Numbered from the stretch's first letter, positions 52,860 through 62,562 are shown. The stretch: DNA of 64,000 bases from Gracilimonas sp040882225 (GCA_040882225.1 JBBEBR010000014.1:186001-250000); one strand, 5' to 3'. The notes: generated from the letters alone by a model not told the origin. Translations and numbers: made by a program.

Positions 52860-54179
52860 TTACTTCACTCGTTTCAGCAGTACCCCAAAATGTCCGTCGC
52901 AGCCGTGTATGTGCGGGAAAGTCTGATATGCTTTTCCGCCTTCGGCCAATACTTCTTCCGGCAGGTAATCTTCAAGGGGTTCCAGAACAAAATTATCCAT
53001 TTTCTTAAGGAATTTATTAATCTGTTCCATGTTTTCTTCCGGTTCCAGAGAACACGTACTGTAAACTAAACGCCCACCTCGCTTCACCATATTTGCAGCC
53101 TCTTCGAGCAGTTGCTCCTGAAGCTCCACAGCATTTTTAAGTCCTTCTTCATCTCTTTTCCAGCGAATATCGGCACGTTTGCTTAACACACCGGTTCCGG
53201 TACAAGGGGCATCAAGCAAGACGCCATCGGCAAGAGGAAGTGAAACTTCAAGTACATCAGCCCTGCGGATTTTAATATTCTCAGCTCCATAATTCATGGC
53301 GCTTTCAGCAAGTTTTTCCAGCCGTGGGGAGGAAATATCAACGGAAACAATCTCGCCTTCGCCCTGCATTAAATCGGACATCATAATGGATTTTGTTCCC
53401 GGAGCCGCGCAAAGATCATAAATCTTTTCATCCGGCTGAGGATCTAATATGGTAGGTGCAAAACCTGCGGCTATATCCTGTACCAGGCAAACTCCTTTGG
53501 CAAGTAATCCTTTTTGAATAAAAGGCTGCACCGAGCTCACTTTATAGTAATGTGGCAGCCACTCACTTTCCTCAAATTCAATATCCATTTTTTCCATGCG
53601 CAGCTCAAAATTCTCGGGTTTGGTGCGCAAGGTATTTACCCGAACATAGTAACTCGGGCGGGAATTGTTGGCTTGCATCAATTTGAACGCTTCTTTTTCA
53701 CCGAACCGTTTTCTCCATCTTTCCACCATCCATTCCGGATGAGAAAAAGTAGTGGCAACTAACTTATTCCGGTCTTCAAAAGCCGGTTTTGGAAGGTTAT
53801 CGATATCCCGCTGAAGATTTCGCATGATCGCGTTTACCAAATCGCCGGTTTTTCCGCCCAATGTATATTTGGCGATTTCAACCGCTTCATTGATAGCGGC
53901 ATAATCAGGAGTGCTGTCCATGAACAGCATATCATAAATGGCAAGGCGCAGGATATTTTTTAGCCTCGGTTTCATTCCATCAACTTTTACGCTTGAGAAA
54001 TGGTCGATCAAAAAATCGAGATAACTTCTTTTACGAAGGATGTTTTGCACATATTCTCTGACCTGAGCACGTTCGCGCGTTTCAAGCTCGTCAGCCAGGG
54101 TATAATCTAAAACCTGGTTTTCATCAAAATTGATAAGGATGTCAATACTAACCGAGCGCTCTGAAAATTCAGTTTCCAA
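52860..54179 (-). CDS. rsmB: 16S rRNA (cytosine(967)-C(5))-methyltransferase
   Basis: 439 residues from TTG at 54179. N-terminal NusB-like domain (SVSIDILINFDENQVLDYTLADEL...), then the SAM-dependent domain with YDLCAAPGTKSIMMSDLM. The two m5C-methyltransferase cysteines are in DAPCTGTGVLSKRADIRWK and YSTCSLEPEEN. The open frame reaches back to a GTG at 54236, but that would run through a terminator-like hairpin (54214-54240) and a leader that does not look like protein. Confidence 0.88.
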   Translation of the reverse strand: METEFSERSVSIDILINFDENQVLDYTLADELETRERAQVREYVQNILRKRSYLDFLIDHFSSVKVDGMKPRLKNILRLAIYDMLFMDSTPDYAAINEAVEIAKYTLGGKTGDLVNAIMRNLQRDIDNLPKPAFEDRNKLVATTFSHPEWMVERWRKRFGEKEAFKLMQANNSRPSYYVRVNTLRTKPENFELRMEKMDIEFEESEWLPHYYKVSSVQPFIQKGLLAKGVCLVQDIAAGFAPTILDPQPDEKIYDLCAAPGTKSIMMSDLMQGEGEIVSVDISSPRLEKLAESAMNYGAENIKIRRADVLEVSLPLADGVLLDAPCTGTGVLSKRADIRWKRDEEGLKNAVELQEQLLEEAANMVKRGGRLVYSTCSLEPEENMEQINKFLKKMDNFVLEPLEDYLPEEVLAEGGKAYQTFPHIHGCDGHFGVLLKRVK

Positions 54180-54213
54180 TGGGTGCAAAATTATAAATTG
54201 AGGGTTTCTGCTA

Positions 54214-54240
54214 TAAAAAAAGGTGATTGTTGTCACCTTT
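54214..54240 (-). terminator. terminator-like hairpin upstream of rsmB
   Basis: On the minus strand AAAGGTGA/TCACCTTT, perfect 8-bp stem, 6-nt loop, followed by T7. No minus-strand gene lies just upstream, so it may attenuate rsmB or be a displaced terminator. Confidence 0.6.
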
Positions 54241-54413
54241 ACTTACCGGATGATGCAATAAAACAAACCACGTTTTTGGCGTGGCTTAATCAAGAACTTA
54301 AGATAAAATTTTAAGCTCGGACTTACTAATAAGAAGTAGGGGGTTTTGTAGGTTTTTTGAGAGTATCTGAAGATACCACCAAACCCAGATCTCGACAAAG
54401 TTGTATGCTCCCC

Positions 54414-54504
54414 ACGGTCTGACGGCTTAAAGCCCGTCTGACCGTTTGTTTAATTCCACCACCCAAGCCCAATCCATCGATCAGACGGGTAATCCGTCAG
54501 ATCG
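54414..54504. repeat. two related intergenic hairpins in the rsmB-atpD gap
   Basis: 54414-54445 (ACGGTCTGACGG/CCGTCTGACCGT, one mismatch) and 54478-54504 (CGATCAGACGG/CCGTCAGATCG, one mismatch) share the CAGACGG/CCGTC core. They are REP-like palindromes. The rest of the 437-nt gap between rsmB and atpD has no gene. Confidence 0.65.
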
Positions 54505-54567
54505 AGACCGGGGCTGATCCGATATGTAATAATCAACCTAACAACCAAAATATTTGTAGAGTTTTCC

Positions 54568-54599
54568 ATTGCCTCTCTAAGTCTATCTCCCTATCTTTG
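54568..54599 (+). promoter_or_regulatory. Bacteroidota-type promoter for atpDC
   Basis: ATTG at 54568-54571, 20-nt spacer, TATCTTTG at 54592-54599, matching the TTG/TAnnTTTG consensus. The atpD start is 75 nt downstream. Confidence 0.6.
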
Positions 54600-54673
54600 T
54601 CAGCCTTTGCAGGAGTGCATACTTTGACCACAATTTCATCAAAGAAAAACTAATTAAAATCGCGATTTAGCAC

Positions 54674-56167
54674 ATGAATAAAGGAACTATTGCACAGGTT
54701 ATCGGGCCTGTAGTTGATGTTGATTTTTCAGAAAGTAAAACCCCCGCCGTTCTCAACGCCCTTGAAATTAAAACGGCAGACGGATCAATTCTAACTCTTG
54801 AAGTGGCCCAACACCTTGGAGAGAATCGTGTGCGTACTATCGCGATGGACTCTACCGATGGACTGGTTCGGGGAATGGACGTAACGGATACCGGCAAGGC
54901 TATCTCAATGCCTGTTGGAGAAGACATTCGCGGACGCCTTTTTAATGTTGTGGGTGCTTCCATTGACGGAATCCCTGCTCCTGAGGGTAAAAAATCTTAT
55001 CCAATTCACCGTTCAGCACCTGATTTTGATCAGCTTGCAACTTCTACCGAAATGCTGGAAACAGGCATTAAAGTGGTAGACCTGCTTTGCCCTTATGCCA
55101 AAGGTGGTAAAATCGGATTATTCGGTGGTGCCGGTGTAGGTAAAACAGTTCTGATTCAGGAATTGATTAACAACATCGCCAAGCAGCACGGTGGACTTTC
55201 AGTATTTGCCGGTGTTGGTGAGCGTACCCGTGAAGGAAATGACCTTCTTCGTGAGTTTATCGAATCCGGTATTATTAACTATGGTGATGAGTTTAAAAAA
55301 TCGATGGAAGAAGGAAACTGGGATCTTTCCAAAGTTGACCAAAGTAAACTTAAAGAATCTCAGGCTACACTGGTTTTTGGACAGATGAACGAACCTCCGG
55401 GTGCACGTGCACGTGTTGCACTATCAGGACTAACGGTTGCCGAATACTTCCGTGATGAAGTTTCCAGAGACATCCTTTTATTTATTGACAACATTTTCCG
55501 ATTTACTCAGGCCGGTTCTGAAGTATCAGCTTTATTGGGACGTATGCCTTCAGCGGTAGGTTATCAGCCTACTCTCGCATCCGAAATGGGTGATTTGCAG
55601 GAACGAATTACTTCAACAAAAGATGGTTCTATCACCTCGGTTCAGGCTGTTTATGTACCTGCCGATGATTTGACTGACCCTGCTCCCGCAACCACATTTA
55701 CTCACCTTGACGCAACTACTGTTTTAAGCCGTGCGCTAACACAGATTGGAATTTATCCTGCGGTTGATCCACTCGATTCCTCCTCAACCATTCTCGATCC
55801 TTTGGTTGTTGGAAAAGAGCATTATGCAGTGGCTAATCAGATTACACGATTGCTCCAAAATTACAAAGACCTTCAGGATATCATCGCCATTCTTGGGATG
55901 GACGAACTTTCTGATGAAGATAAATTAACCGTTAGCCGCGCCCGGCGTGTGCAGCGTTTCTTAAGTCAGCCTTTCTTTGTAGCTGAGCAATTTACTGGTG
56001 CTCCTGGTAAATATGTGAAGATTGAAGATTCCATCAAGGGTTTCAAAATGATACTTAATGGTGAACTTGATCATCTTCCGGAAAGCGCATTTTATATGGT
56101 TGGCGGAATTGATGAAGCCATAGAAAAAGGCGAGAAACTTTTGGCTGAATCCGAAGAAGCCGCTTAA
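54674..56167 (+). CDS. atpD: F0F1 ATP synthase subunit beta
   Basis: Catalytic subunit of the F1 sector, 497 residues. P-loop GGAGVGKT at 151-158, ERTREGNDLL, Walker B LLFIDNIFRF, the GRMPSAVGYQPTLASEMG segment and the DELSEEDKL-like DELSDEDKL. Complete. It forms a two-gene unit with atpC. The other ATP synthase genes are not in the window. Confidence 0.97.
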   Translation: MNKGTIAQVIGPVVDVDFSESKTPAVLNALEIKTADGSILTLEVAQHLGENRVRTIAMDSTDGLVRGMDVTDTGKAISMPVGEDIRGRLFNVVGASIDGIPAPEGKKSYPIHRSAPDFDQLATSTEMLETGIKVVDLLCPYAKGGKIGLFGGAGVGKTVLIQELINNIAKQHGGLSVFAGVGERTREGNDLLREFIESGIINYGDEFKKSMEEGNWDLSKVDQSKLKESQATLVFGQMNEPPGARARVALSGLTVAEYFRDEVSRDILLFIDNIFRFTQAGSEVSALLGRMPSAVGYQPTLASEMGDLQERITSTKDGSITSVQAVYVPADDLTDPAPATTFTHLDATTVLSRALTQIGIYPAVDPLDSSSTILDPLVVGKEHYAVANQITRLLQNYKDLQDIIAILGMDELSDEDKLTVSRARRVQRFLSQPFFVAEQFTGAPGKYVKIEDSIKGFKMILNGELDHLPESAFYMVGGIDEAIEKGEKLLAESEEAA

Positions 56168-56178
56168 AAGATAAAATC

Positions 56179-56436
56179 ATGAGTACATTTACAGCGCAAA
56201 TATTAACACCGGAAGGTTCTCTTTTTGAAGGAGAAGTTACCGGGGTGAAAATGCCGGGAAGTCTGGGAAGTTTTGAAGTGAAAGCTCATCACGCTCCCAT
56301 CGTTTCCACACTTGATGAAGGAACCGTTTTGGTTCGAAAAGCAGACGGAGATGCAAGTTATAATATCTCCGGTGGTTTTGTTGAAGTGAATAACAACAAG
56401 CTCACGCTACTCGCCGAATCGGTAGCAAAAGTCTGA
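56179..56436 (+). CDS. atpC: F0F1 ATP synthase subunit epsilon, short form
   Basis: 85 residues covering only the N-terminal beta-sandwich (TAQILTPEGSLFEGEVTGVKMPGSLGSFEVKAHHAPIVSTLDEG). The C-terminal helical hairpin of about 50 residues that inhibits ATP hydrolysis in other bacteria is absent. Short epsilon subunits are normal in Bacteroidota-like groups. It lies 11 nt after atpD, and a terminator follows. Confidence 0.93.
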   Translation: MSTFTAQILTPEGSLFEGEVTGVKMPGSLGSFEVKAHHAPIVSTLDEGTVLVRKADGDASYNISGGFVEVNNNKLTLLAESVAKV

Positions 56437-56458
56437 TTTATCTTTAAAGATTATAAAG

Positions 56459-56490
56459 AAGCCGGTAATGAATTATTGCCGGCTTTTTTT
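56459..56490 (+). terminator. rho-independent terminator after atpDC
   Basis: AAGCCGGTAAT/ATTGCCGGCTT stem (one T-G pair) with a 5-nt loop and a T run. Confidence 0.9.
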
Positions 56491-56553
56491 ATATCCTATT
56501 GTCAGAGAATTCAATCCTCGCTTTGTTCGAAGGTTTAGCTTCAATATCTTCGG

Positions 56554-57792
56554 ATGAAAACAAGCACTAATTATCCCATGTCTCAGATTTCGAAACAAGT
56601 TCAGCTCCGAACAAAAGGAATTTTACCGGTTCAAAAATTAAAATTGCTTCACGAGCTGGGCATTATCTCCTCTGATTCCAATTATCCTATTCAGGAAAAT
56701 CAGTTTCAGCCAAACTCTATCGATCTCCGCCTTGGAGAAGTTGCCTATCGCGTACGTTGCAGCTTTCTGCCCGAAAACGAAACCGTTCAGGATAAACTTG
56801 AAAAACTGGAACCATATTCGGTCTCTTTGAAAGAGGGTGCTGTACTCGAACAAAACTGCGTGTACATTATTCCATTGCTTGAAAAGCTGAACCTGCCTAC
56901 ATCCACAAATTCAATACAAAAAGGGTTGTTTAATGGGAATTTGAAGGAGGAGGAATTCAGGCTTTCTACCGAAGAAAATTTGACAGCAAAGGCTAATCCT
57001 AAAAGTTCTACCGGACGCCTGGATGTTTTTACCCGTGTTATCACCGATTACTCTCATCGGTTCGAAGAAATTACAGCCGGTTATAAGGGAAACCTGTACC
57101 TGGAAGTTGTCCCAAAATCATTCTCCATAAAAGTAAGAACCGGACATCGTCTAAACCAACTGCGGGTTCGTCATGGTTTTGAAGTTTTATCTGATCAGGA
57201 TTTGTTGCGAATTCATGCTTCCGATCCCTTGTTATTTGATGAAGATGTAAAGCCGGTTTCCATGGAGAAGATTAAAGTGAAACAGGGATTATTTATGAGT
57301 GTACACTTGAAAGGAAAGGCTGGCGATGTGATTGGCTATAAAGCACGAAAGCACAATAATTACATTGACCTGGAAAAGGTGAATCACTACGAAATTGATG
57401 AATTTTGGGAGCCTATTTACGCGCGGCAAAGCAATCAACTGATTTTAGAACCGGAAGCTTTTTATATTTTCGCATCCAAAGAGCGGATACGGATTCCTGC
57501 TCATCTTGCTTGCGAAATGATGGCTTACGACACCGGCTCCGGTGAACTTCGCACACATTATGCAGGTTTTTTCGATAGCGGTTTTGGCGGAACTATTGAG
57601 GATAAAGGAGCCCGGGCCGTTTTGGAGGTTCGTTCTCACGATGTTCCTTTTATGATTGAAGACGGCCAAACGCTTTTCAGTATGCAGTTTGAACCCAATG
57701 CCGAGCTTCCGGACTTTATTTATGGTGAAGAAATCGAGAGTAATTATCAGGGACAAGAGTTAAAACTTGGGAAGCATTTCAAACAACCATGA
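56554..57792 (+). CDS. dcd: double-domain dCTP deaminase
   Basis: 412 residues with two trimeric dUTPase-like halves. The N-terminal half has PNSIDLRLGEVAYR, NPKSSTGRLDVFTR and ITAGYKGNLYLEV. The C-terminal half has DTGSGELRTHYAGFFDSGFGG and LEVRSHDVPFMIEDGQTLFSMQF. It belongs to the long 2'-deoxycytidine 5'-triphosphate deaminase group (single-domain Dcd is about 190 residues), supplying dUTP for dTMP synthesis. ATG 56554 or 56578. The stop overlaps the next start (ATGA). Confidence 0.82.
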   Translation: MKTSTNYPMSQISKQVQLRTKGILPVQKLKLLHELGIISSDSNYPIQENQFQPNSIDLRLGEVAYRVRCSFLPENETVQDKLEKLEPYSVSLKEGAVLEQNCVYIIPLLEKLNLPTSTNSIQKGLFNGNLKEEEFRLSTEENLTAKANPKSSTGRLDVFTRVITDYSHRFEEITAGYKGNLYLEVVPKSFSIKVRTGHRLNQLRVRHGFEVLSDQDLLRIHASDPLLFDEDVKPVSMEKIKVKQGLFMSVHLKGKAGDVIGYKARKHNNYIDLEKVNHYEIDEFWEPIYARQSNQLILEPEAFYIFASKERIRIPAHLACEMMAYDTGSGELRTHYAGFFDSGFGGTIEDKGARAVLEVRSHDVPFMIEDGQTLFSMQFEPNAELPDFIYGEEIESNYQGQELKLGKHFKQP

Positions 57793-58013
57793 GTCGTTTT
57801 TTAGTTAACAAGTGTATTTGCCACAACAAAGAATTTTCTGAAGTAAAAAAGCATGCGGAAGAGAAAGGCTATTCCACCGTCAAAGAATTACAGGCCGAAA
57901 ATTATTGCAGTAACAGTTGTGGCTTATGTATTCCCTATGTTGAAATGGTGCTCGAAACCGGTGATACTGAATTTGAACCCGGTGCTTATTACAAAAAAAG
58001 CAGTTCGTCATGA
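57789..58013 (+). CDS. small Bfd-like [2Fe-2S] protein
   Basis: 74 residues with five cysteines: C9 and C11 (NKCICHN), C40, C44 and C47 (YCSNSCGLC). The CxC...CxxC-type spacing and a central helix (EVKKHAEEKGYSTVKELQAE) resemble the BFD-like [2Fe-2S] fold. Partner unknown. It is tightly coupled to dcd upstream and rsmE downstream, each by a 4-nt ATGA overlap. Confidence 0.65.
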   Translation: MSRFLVNKCICHNKEFSEVKKHAEEKGYSTVKELQAENYCSNSCGLCIPYVEMVLETGDTEFEPGAYYKKSSSS

Positions 58014-58702
58014 ATATTTTTTTTGTAGAATCAAATCGTGTAACAGGCGATATTTTTGAACTTAAAGGACAAGAAGCTCAACATGCCGCAAAGGTTTTGC
58101 GCCTTAGAAATGGGGATGAAATTCATGCAACTGATGGAGAAGGGAAGCGATATACAGGAATTGTTACATCCATAAACAAGGATTCTGTTACAGCCTCCAT
58201 CAAAGAGAAAAAAGAAGTACCTGAATCCAAGCCACACCTGATTTTAGCGATGGGAATCATCAAGAAAAGAGACCGGCTTGAATTCGCCTTGGAAAAAGCG
58301 GTGGAATTAGGCGCTTCAGAAATTGTGCTCTTTAATTCTGATCACACCGAGAAAACCAATGTTCGGGTTGATCGCCTCGAAACGATTGCCATGAGCGCAA
58401 TGAAACAAAGCTTGCGGAGTTGGCTGCCGAAAGTGCTGCTGCATAAATCTTTGGAAGATGTACTAAAATCTTATCCTGAATTTGAGGTACTGATGGCTCA
58501 CGAGAAAATAAGTGAAGATTTGAATTCAGAAAGTTCAAAAACTCTCAAAGATAACATGCTATTGCTGGTGGGGCCGGAGGGAGGATTTTCGGATCGTGAG
58601 GTGGAGTTAGTTAAGCAGAATGGCGGCGAACTTGTTTCTCTTGGCGAATACAGGCTAAGGGCTGAAACGGCAGCGGTGGCATTTTTAAGCAGATTTATTT
58701 AG
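58010..58702 (+). CDS. rsmE: 16S rRNA (uracil(1498)-N(3))-methyltransferase
   Basis: SPOUT-class methyltransferase of 230 residues. PUA-like N-terminus (QEAQHAAKVLRLRNGDEIHATDG); the trefoil-knot part has KRDRLEFALEKAVELGA, LLLVGPEGGFSDREVEL and LGEYRLRAETAAVAFLSRF. Third gene of the dcd/[2Fe-2S]/rsmE unit. Confidence 0.93.
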   Translation: MNIFFVESNRVTGDIFELKGQEAQHAAKVLRLRNGDEIHATDGEGKRYTGIVTSINKDSVTASIKEKKEVPESKPHLILAMGIIKKRDRLEFALEKAVELGASEIVLFNSDHTEKTNVRVDRLETIAMSAMKQSLRSWLPKVLLHKSLEDVLKSYPEFEVLMAHEKISEDLNSESSKTLKDNMLLLVGPEGGFSDREVELVKQNGGELVSLGEYRLRAETAAVAFLSRFI

Positions 58703-58779
58703 TACAGCGCGATTTATTTTAGCTGTATTTCCTGAACAAGGGGTTGCAATCCCTAGTTTCGCTGCTTTCATAACTTTTA

Positions 58780-59943
58780 TTATCGCAAGCGAATGTTATC
58801 AAGAATAGCTTTAAAAAATGGGATGTAAGGGACAGAGCTCATAATTTTAATATCCTGACGGAAATTAGATTCCTCACCCAAAAACCGGAAGATTTCATCG
58901 AGCCTGTTGTTCTTAAAAAGTGAGCGGAATACGTTCAGGCTTTCGTCCGTTGAGTTGGAGAGAATGTGGAGGAGCAGTAAATCGTAGTATCGAAATCGGA
59001 ACTTCGACTGCTGTGGTAGCGGTGGCTCTTCTCCTAAAATCAAGGCATCGGCAAGTTTTTGTGTGTAGTCCTGAATGCGAGTGAAAGTATAGCCCGTACT
59101 CGGTTTTGTCTGTCCGCCAACCGATCCTAAATTGATGATATTGTTTTCATAATAAGGCAGGTATGGGCGGTCTTCCATCGGAATCATCCCAAATTCTATT
59201 CTGCGGATTTCGTAATCACTTTTGTCGAGTCCATATTGATAGTAAAGGTATTTCTCGATTTTCTGCTTGTACTCTTTCTTTTCCAAAGGACTACCGGAAA
59301 ACACAGTGAATTCCAATAACATGGAATGTTGACTATAAGGCAGCCCATACATAAATCCAACCCCGGAGCTGAACTCGTTGTCAAAATCCATGATGGTGAA
59401 GGTTTCCGGATCAAAAGCAGGCTCGAAAGTTTGAATTTCCCATCCAAGAAAATGCTGAATAAGTGGATATTTAATTTTGGAAGTATCCAGGTTTTTCGGC
59501 TTCAACGCACTTTGAAAAATATAATTCGCGAGATACGTATCTCCGGATTTGGTCAGTAAAGCCGCTTTACTTTTGTTGGATGAAAAATCGGAAATGCTCT
59601 CTTCAAGCAGGTCAAAATTCTGATGTTTTCTAAGCTCTCTAAGCACATATTCCCGAAAATCACCGCTGCGTATACAGTAGTATGTGTATTCATTCAGGTA
59701 CTGAAATGTTTTGTAATCAAGGACTGAAACCCACGTTTTTTTCCATTTTTTGTAGATAATTTCCTTAAAAGGAGGTTCCTGTTTTGCCCAAAAACACCAG
59801 GTTTTGTCATTTACCGGAGCAAAAACGGAATCAACGACTAAAACCCGCCCCCTATAACCGCCTTTCGCTAAATACCAGGCAAGGCTGAGTCCCGATAATC
59901 CTCCCCCCGCAATGATGATGTCGTATTTAGCCTCAACGTTCAC
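58780..59943 (-). CDS. crtY: lycopene beta-cyclase (CrtY/CrtL type)
   Basis: FAD-dependent cyclase converting linear lycopene to cyclic carotenoids. 387 residues: the dinucleotide motif IIIAGGGLSGLSLAWYLA at 9-26, then the cyclase hallmark NDKTWCFW, FLGWEIQ, IMDFD and GSVGGQTKPSTGYTFTRI. Start GTG at 59943. The phytoene synthase gene is 50 kb away at 8520-9494, and desaturase or ketolase genes are not in the window. Confidence 0.88.
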   Translation of the reverse strand: MNVEAKYDIIIAGGGLSGLSLAWYLAKGGYRGRVLVVDSVFAPVNDKTWCFWAKQEPPFKEIIYKKWKKTWVSVLDYKTFQYLNEYTYYCIRSGDFREYVLRELRKHQNFDLLEESISDFSSNKSKAALLTKSGDTYLANYIFQSALKPKNLDTSKIKYPLIQHFLGWEIQTFEPAFDPETFTIMDFDNEFSSGVGFMYGLPYSQHSMLLEFTVFSGSPLEKKEYKQKIEKYLYYQYGLDKSDYEIRRIEFGMIPMEDRPYLPYYENNIINLGSVGGQTKPSTGYTFTRIQDYTQKLADALILGEEPPLPQQSKFRFRYYDLLLLHILSNSTDESLNVFRSLFKNNRLDEIFRFLGEESNFRQDIKIMSSVPYIPFFKAILDNIRLR

Positions 59944-60064
59944 TTAAAAATACCTCCAGAAACAGGACAAGGGATGGAAGTGCGACAAGAACTTTAATAA
60001 ATTTTTCACAAGTTGAATGAGGATTAATTAAGGAAACTTCAGGTATTGATTATATTCCAAGCTA

Positions 60065-61102
60065 ATGAAAAAGCAAAATGTTTCTATGATAGATTTACGA
60101 AGCGACACCGTAACACGCCCAACCCCCAAAATGCTGCAAGCCATGATAGTGGCTGAAACCGGAGACGATGTTTTTGGGGAGGATCCAACCCTGAATGCTT
60201 TCCAGGATAAAGTAGCAAAAATGTTTGGGATGGAAGCCGGACTTTTTGTTCCAAGCGGAACGATGAGTAATCAGTTGGGAATCAACGTGTTAACAGAAGC
60301 CGGGGATGAAATTCTTATTGAGGAGAAGGGGCATATTTTTAATTATGAAACCGGTGGAGCTTCCTTTTTATCAGGCGTTCAGGTTCATCCTTTGAAAGGG
60401 AAAAATGGAAAACTTTCTGTAGAACTTTTGCAGGATATGATTCGCGGAAAGTACGACTGGGAACCACGGACAAAAGTTGTGTGCCTCGAAAATTCCACAA
60501 ATAAAGGCGGTGGTGATTGCTACTATAAAGAAGAATTGCGCGCGATCAAGAAATTTGCGGATTCAAATGATTTGTTTGTTCACCTTGATGGCGCCCGCAT
60601 CTGGAATGCTATTACCGAAACCGGGATTGAACCTCAATTTTTCGGGGAGATTGCTGATACCATTTCTGTTTGTTTTTCTAAAGGATTGGGAGCGCCCGTT
60701 GGTTCTATGCTACTTTCATCGGAAGAGAAAATTACCAAAGCCCGCCGGCTGCGAAAAATGTGGGGAGGGGGAATGCGTCAGGCCGGACTCCTTGCCGCTG
60801 CCGCCGATTATGCCATCGAAAATCACTGGCCGTTGCTGAAAGAAGATCATCGCAGGGCAAGAGAAGTGGCTGATACTATCACTGAATGTCATAGGCTTTC
60901 GGTAGATCTGAAAGGTGTATGTACCAATATTTTGTTATTTGAAACTCTTTCAGAGAATGCTTCTTCTGCGATTTCGAAACTACAGGAAAAAGGCGTTTAC
61001 ATGACGCAATTTGGCCCCACAACTATTCGGGCAACGTTTCATTTTCAGGCAGGAGATGAGGATGCTGAGGAGGTTAAAAAGGTGTTGAAGGAGAATTTTT
61101 AG
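60065..61102 (+). CDS. ltaE: low-specificity L-threonine aldolase
   Basis: PLP enzyme splitting threonine or allo-threonine into glycine and acetaldehyde. 345 residues with IDLRSDTVTRPTPKM at the start, GDDVFGEDPT, the histidine and aspartate of HLDGARIWNA, and the PLP lysine K206 in SVCFSKGLGAPVGS. Complete. An alternative ATG at 60086 would start directly at MIDLRSD. Confidence 0.9.
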   Translation: MKKQNVSMIDLRSDTVTRPTPKMLQAMIVAETGDDVFGEDPTLNAFQDKVAKMFGMEAGLFVPSGTMSNQLGINVLTEAGDEILIEEKGHIFNYETGGASFLSGVQVHPLKGKNGKLSVELLQDMIRGKYDWEPRTKVVCLENSTNKGGGDCYYKEELRAIKKFADSNDLFVHLDGARIWNAITETGIEPQFFGEIADTISVCFSKGLGAPVGSMLLSSEEKITKARRLRKMWGGGMRQAGLLAAAADYAIENHWPLLKEDHRRAREVADTITECHRLSVDLKGVCTNILLFETLSENASSAISKLQEKGVYMTQFGPTTIRATFHFQAGDEDAEEVKKVLKENF

Positions 61103-61110
61103 AGGGAGAA

Positions 61111-61126
61111 TTCAAAATTCAAAATT
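61111..61126. repeat. ATTCAAAATTCAAAATT short repeat
   Basis: Same repeat type as at 16493-16515 and inside valS. It lies in the 75-nt spacer between convergent ltaE and argD. Confidence 0.6.
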
Positions 61127-61177
61127 AAAGGTTAAGAACTCAGGATTCAGAACCTAATTTCTCAATAACCAAATAAC

Positions 61178-62350
61178 TCAATCTCCCAAACTCTCCACAA
61201 GAACATCCACAACTCTCTCGATTTGAGCTTTGGTCATAACAAGAGGAGGGACAAGCCGTATTACATTCCCCGAAGCGGCATTTGACAGTACTTTATGCTC
61301 AAACATTTTATCCACTACGGGACGTGCAGGTTTATCAAGCTCCACACCGATCATCATTCCGAGTCCGCGAATATCTATAACGGCTGAATTTCCGGCGGTT
61401 TTCTCTTTTAAAAGCTTCATCATGTGAGCACCTTTTTCGGCAGATTGCTCTAAAATTCCTTCATCTTCAATAGCCTGAAGAGTGGCAAGGCCAACTGCGC
61501 AGGCAAAAGGATTTCCACCAAATGTTGTTCCGTGTTGACCAAATCCCAGCACCGAGGCCACGCTCTCTTTTGCCATTACAGCGCCGATCGGAATTCCACC
61601 GGCCAAAGCCTTTGCAGAAGCAACAACATCCGGCAAAATGCCAAAATGCTGATAGGCATAAAATTTTCCGGTGCGGCCTACGCCGGTTTGTACTTCGTCC
61701 AGGATAAGTAGGATGTCGAGCTCATTACATAATGCCCGGGTTTTCTTTAAGAATTCCGCCTCAGCTACATGAACGCCGCTGTTTCCCTGTACAATCTCGA
61801 AAACGATGGCGAGCGTATTTTTATCTACGGTTTTTTGCAGAGTTTCAAAATCGTTAAAGGGAACTTGGTCGAATCCGGCAGGCATAGGTTCAAATCCCTG
61901 TTGGTAGCCCGGCATCCCCATTCCGATTGTAGTAACCGAACGGCCGTGAAATCCCTGGCTGAGCGAGATTATTTTTCCATCTTTTCCTTTCGAATGGCCA
62001 TATTTCCGAGCCAGTTTTACGCAGGCTTCCATGGCTTCCACACCACTGTTGCACAAAAATACACGGTCCAACCCCGAAACTTTGACCAGTTTTTCTACAA
62101 AAAGGCTTTGCGCTTCCGTGTAATAGAAATTCGAAGTATGAATGAGTTTTCCCGCTTGCTCCCGAATTGCTTCAACAACTTTTGGGTGGCAATGCCCGAG
62201 ATTATTTACCGCGATTCCACCGAGCGCGTCAATATATTCATTACCATCGGTATCCCAAACCAGGGCACCTTCACCGCGTTCTAATGTTACCGGAAATCGG
62301 TTATAAACCTGAAAATGAAATTGCTTTTCGAGCTGCTGAGTTTTATCCAT
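61178..62350 (-). CDS. argD: acetylornithine aminotransferase
   Basis: 390-residue class III aminotransferase of arginine synthesis. It shows LGHCHPKVVEAI, NSGVEAMEACVKLARK, SQGFHGRSVTTIGMGMPGYQQGFEP, the aspartate in LILDEVQTGVGRTGKF, and the PLP lysine in VVASAKALAGGIPIGA. Closer to ArgD/RocD than the paralogue at 21381. No other arg genes are nearby, so an ornithine aminotransferase role cannot be excluded. Confidence 0.85.
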   Translation of the reverse strand: MDKTQQLEKQFHFQVYNRFPVTLERGEGALVWDTDGNEYIDALGGIAVNNLGHCHPKVVEAIREQAGKLIHTSNFYYTEAQSLFVEKLVKVSGLDRVFLCNSGVEAMEACVKLARKYGHSKGKDGKIISLSQGFHGRSVTTIGMGMPGYQQGFEPMPAGFDQVPFNDFETLQKTVDKNTLAIVFEIVQGNSGVHVAEAEFLKKTRALCNELDILLILDEVQTGVGRTGKFYAYQHFGILPDVVASAKALAGGIPIGAVMAKESVASVLGFGQHGTTFGGNPFACAVGLATLQAIEDEGILEQSAEKGAHMMKLLKEKTAGNSAVIDIRGLGMMIGVELDKPARPVVDKMFEHKVLSNAASGNVIRLVPPLVMTKAQIERVVDVLVESLGD

Positions 62351-62562
62351 CTGTTCTTAAGATTGTTGAAAAGTTCAAAGATAGGGAAATAGAGGAGAGG
62401 TTTTATTTAGGATTCAAGATAAAATTAAAGAATGATTCTTGAACAGTGAAATCACGTAATCTGTACTCAAAATTACTCAGATTCTTCGGCAGTAGCCTCA
62501 GAAGGACTGATTGGGATGTATCGCCAGAGATGACATCAGCGAAATCACCGAAATCACACCAA

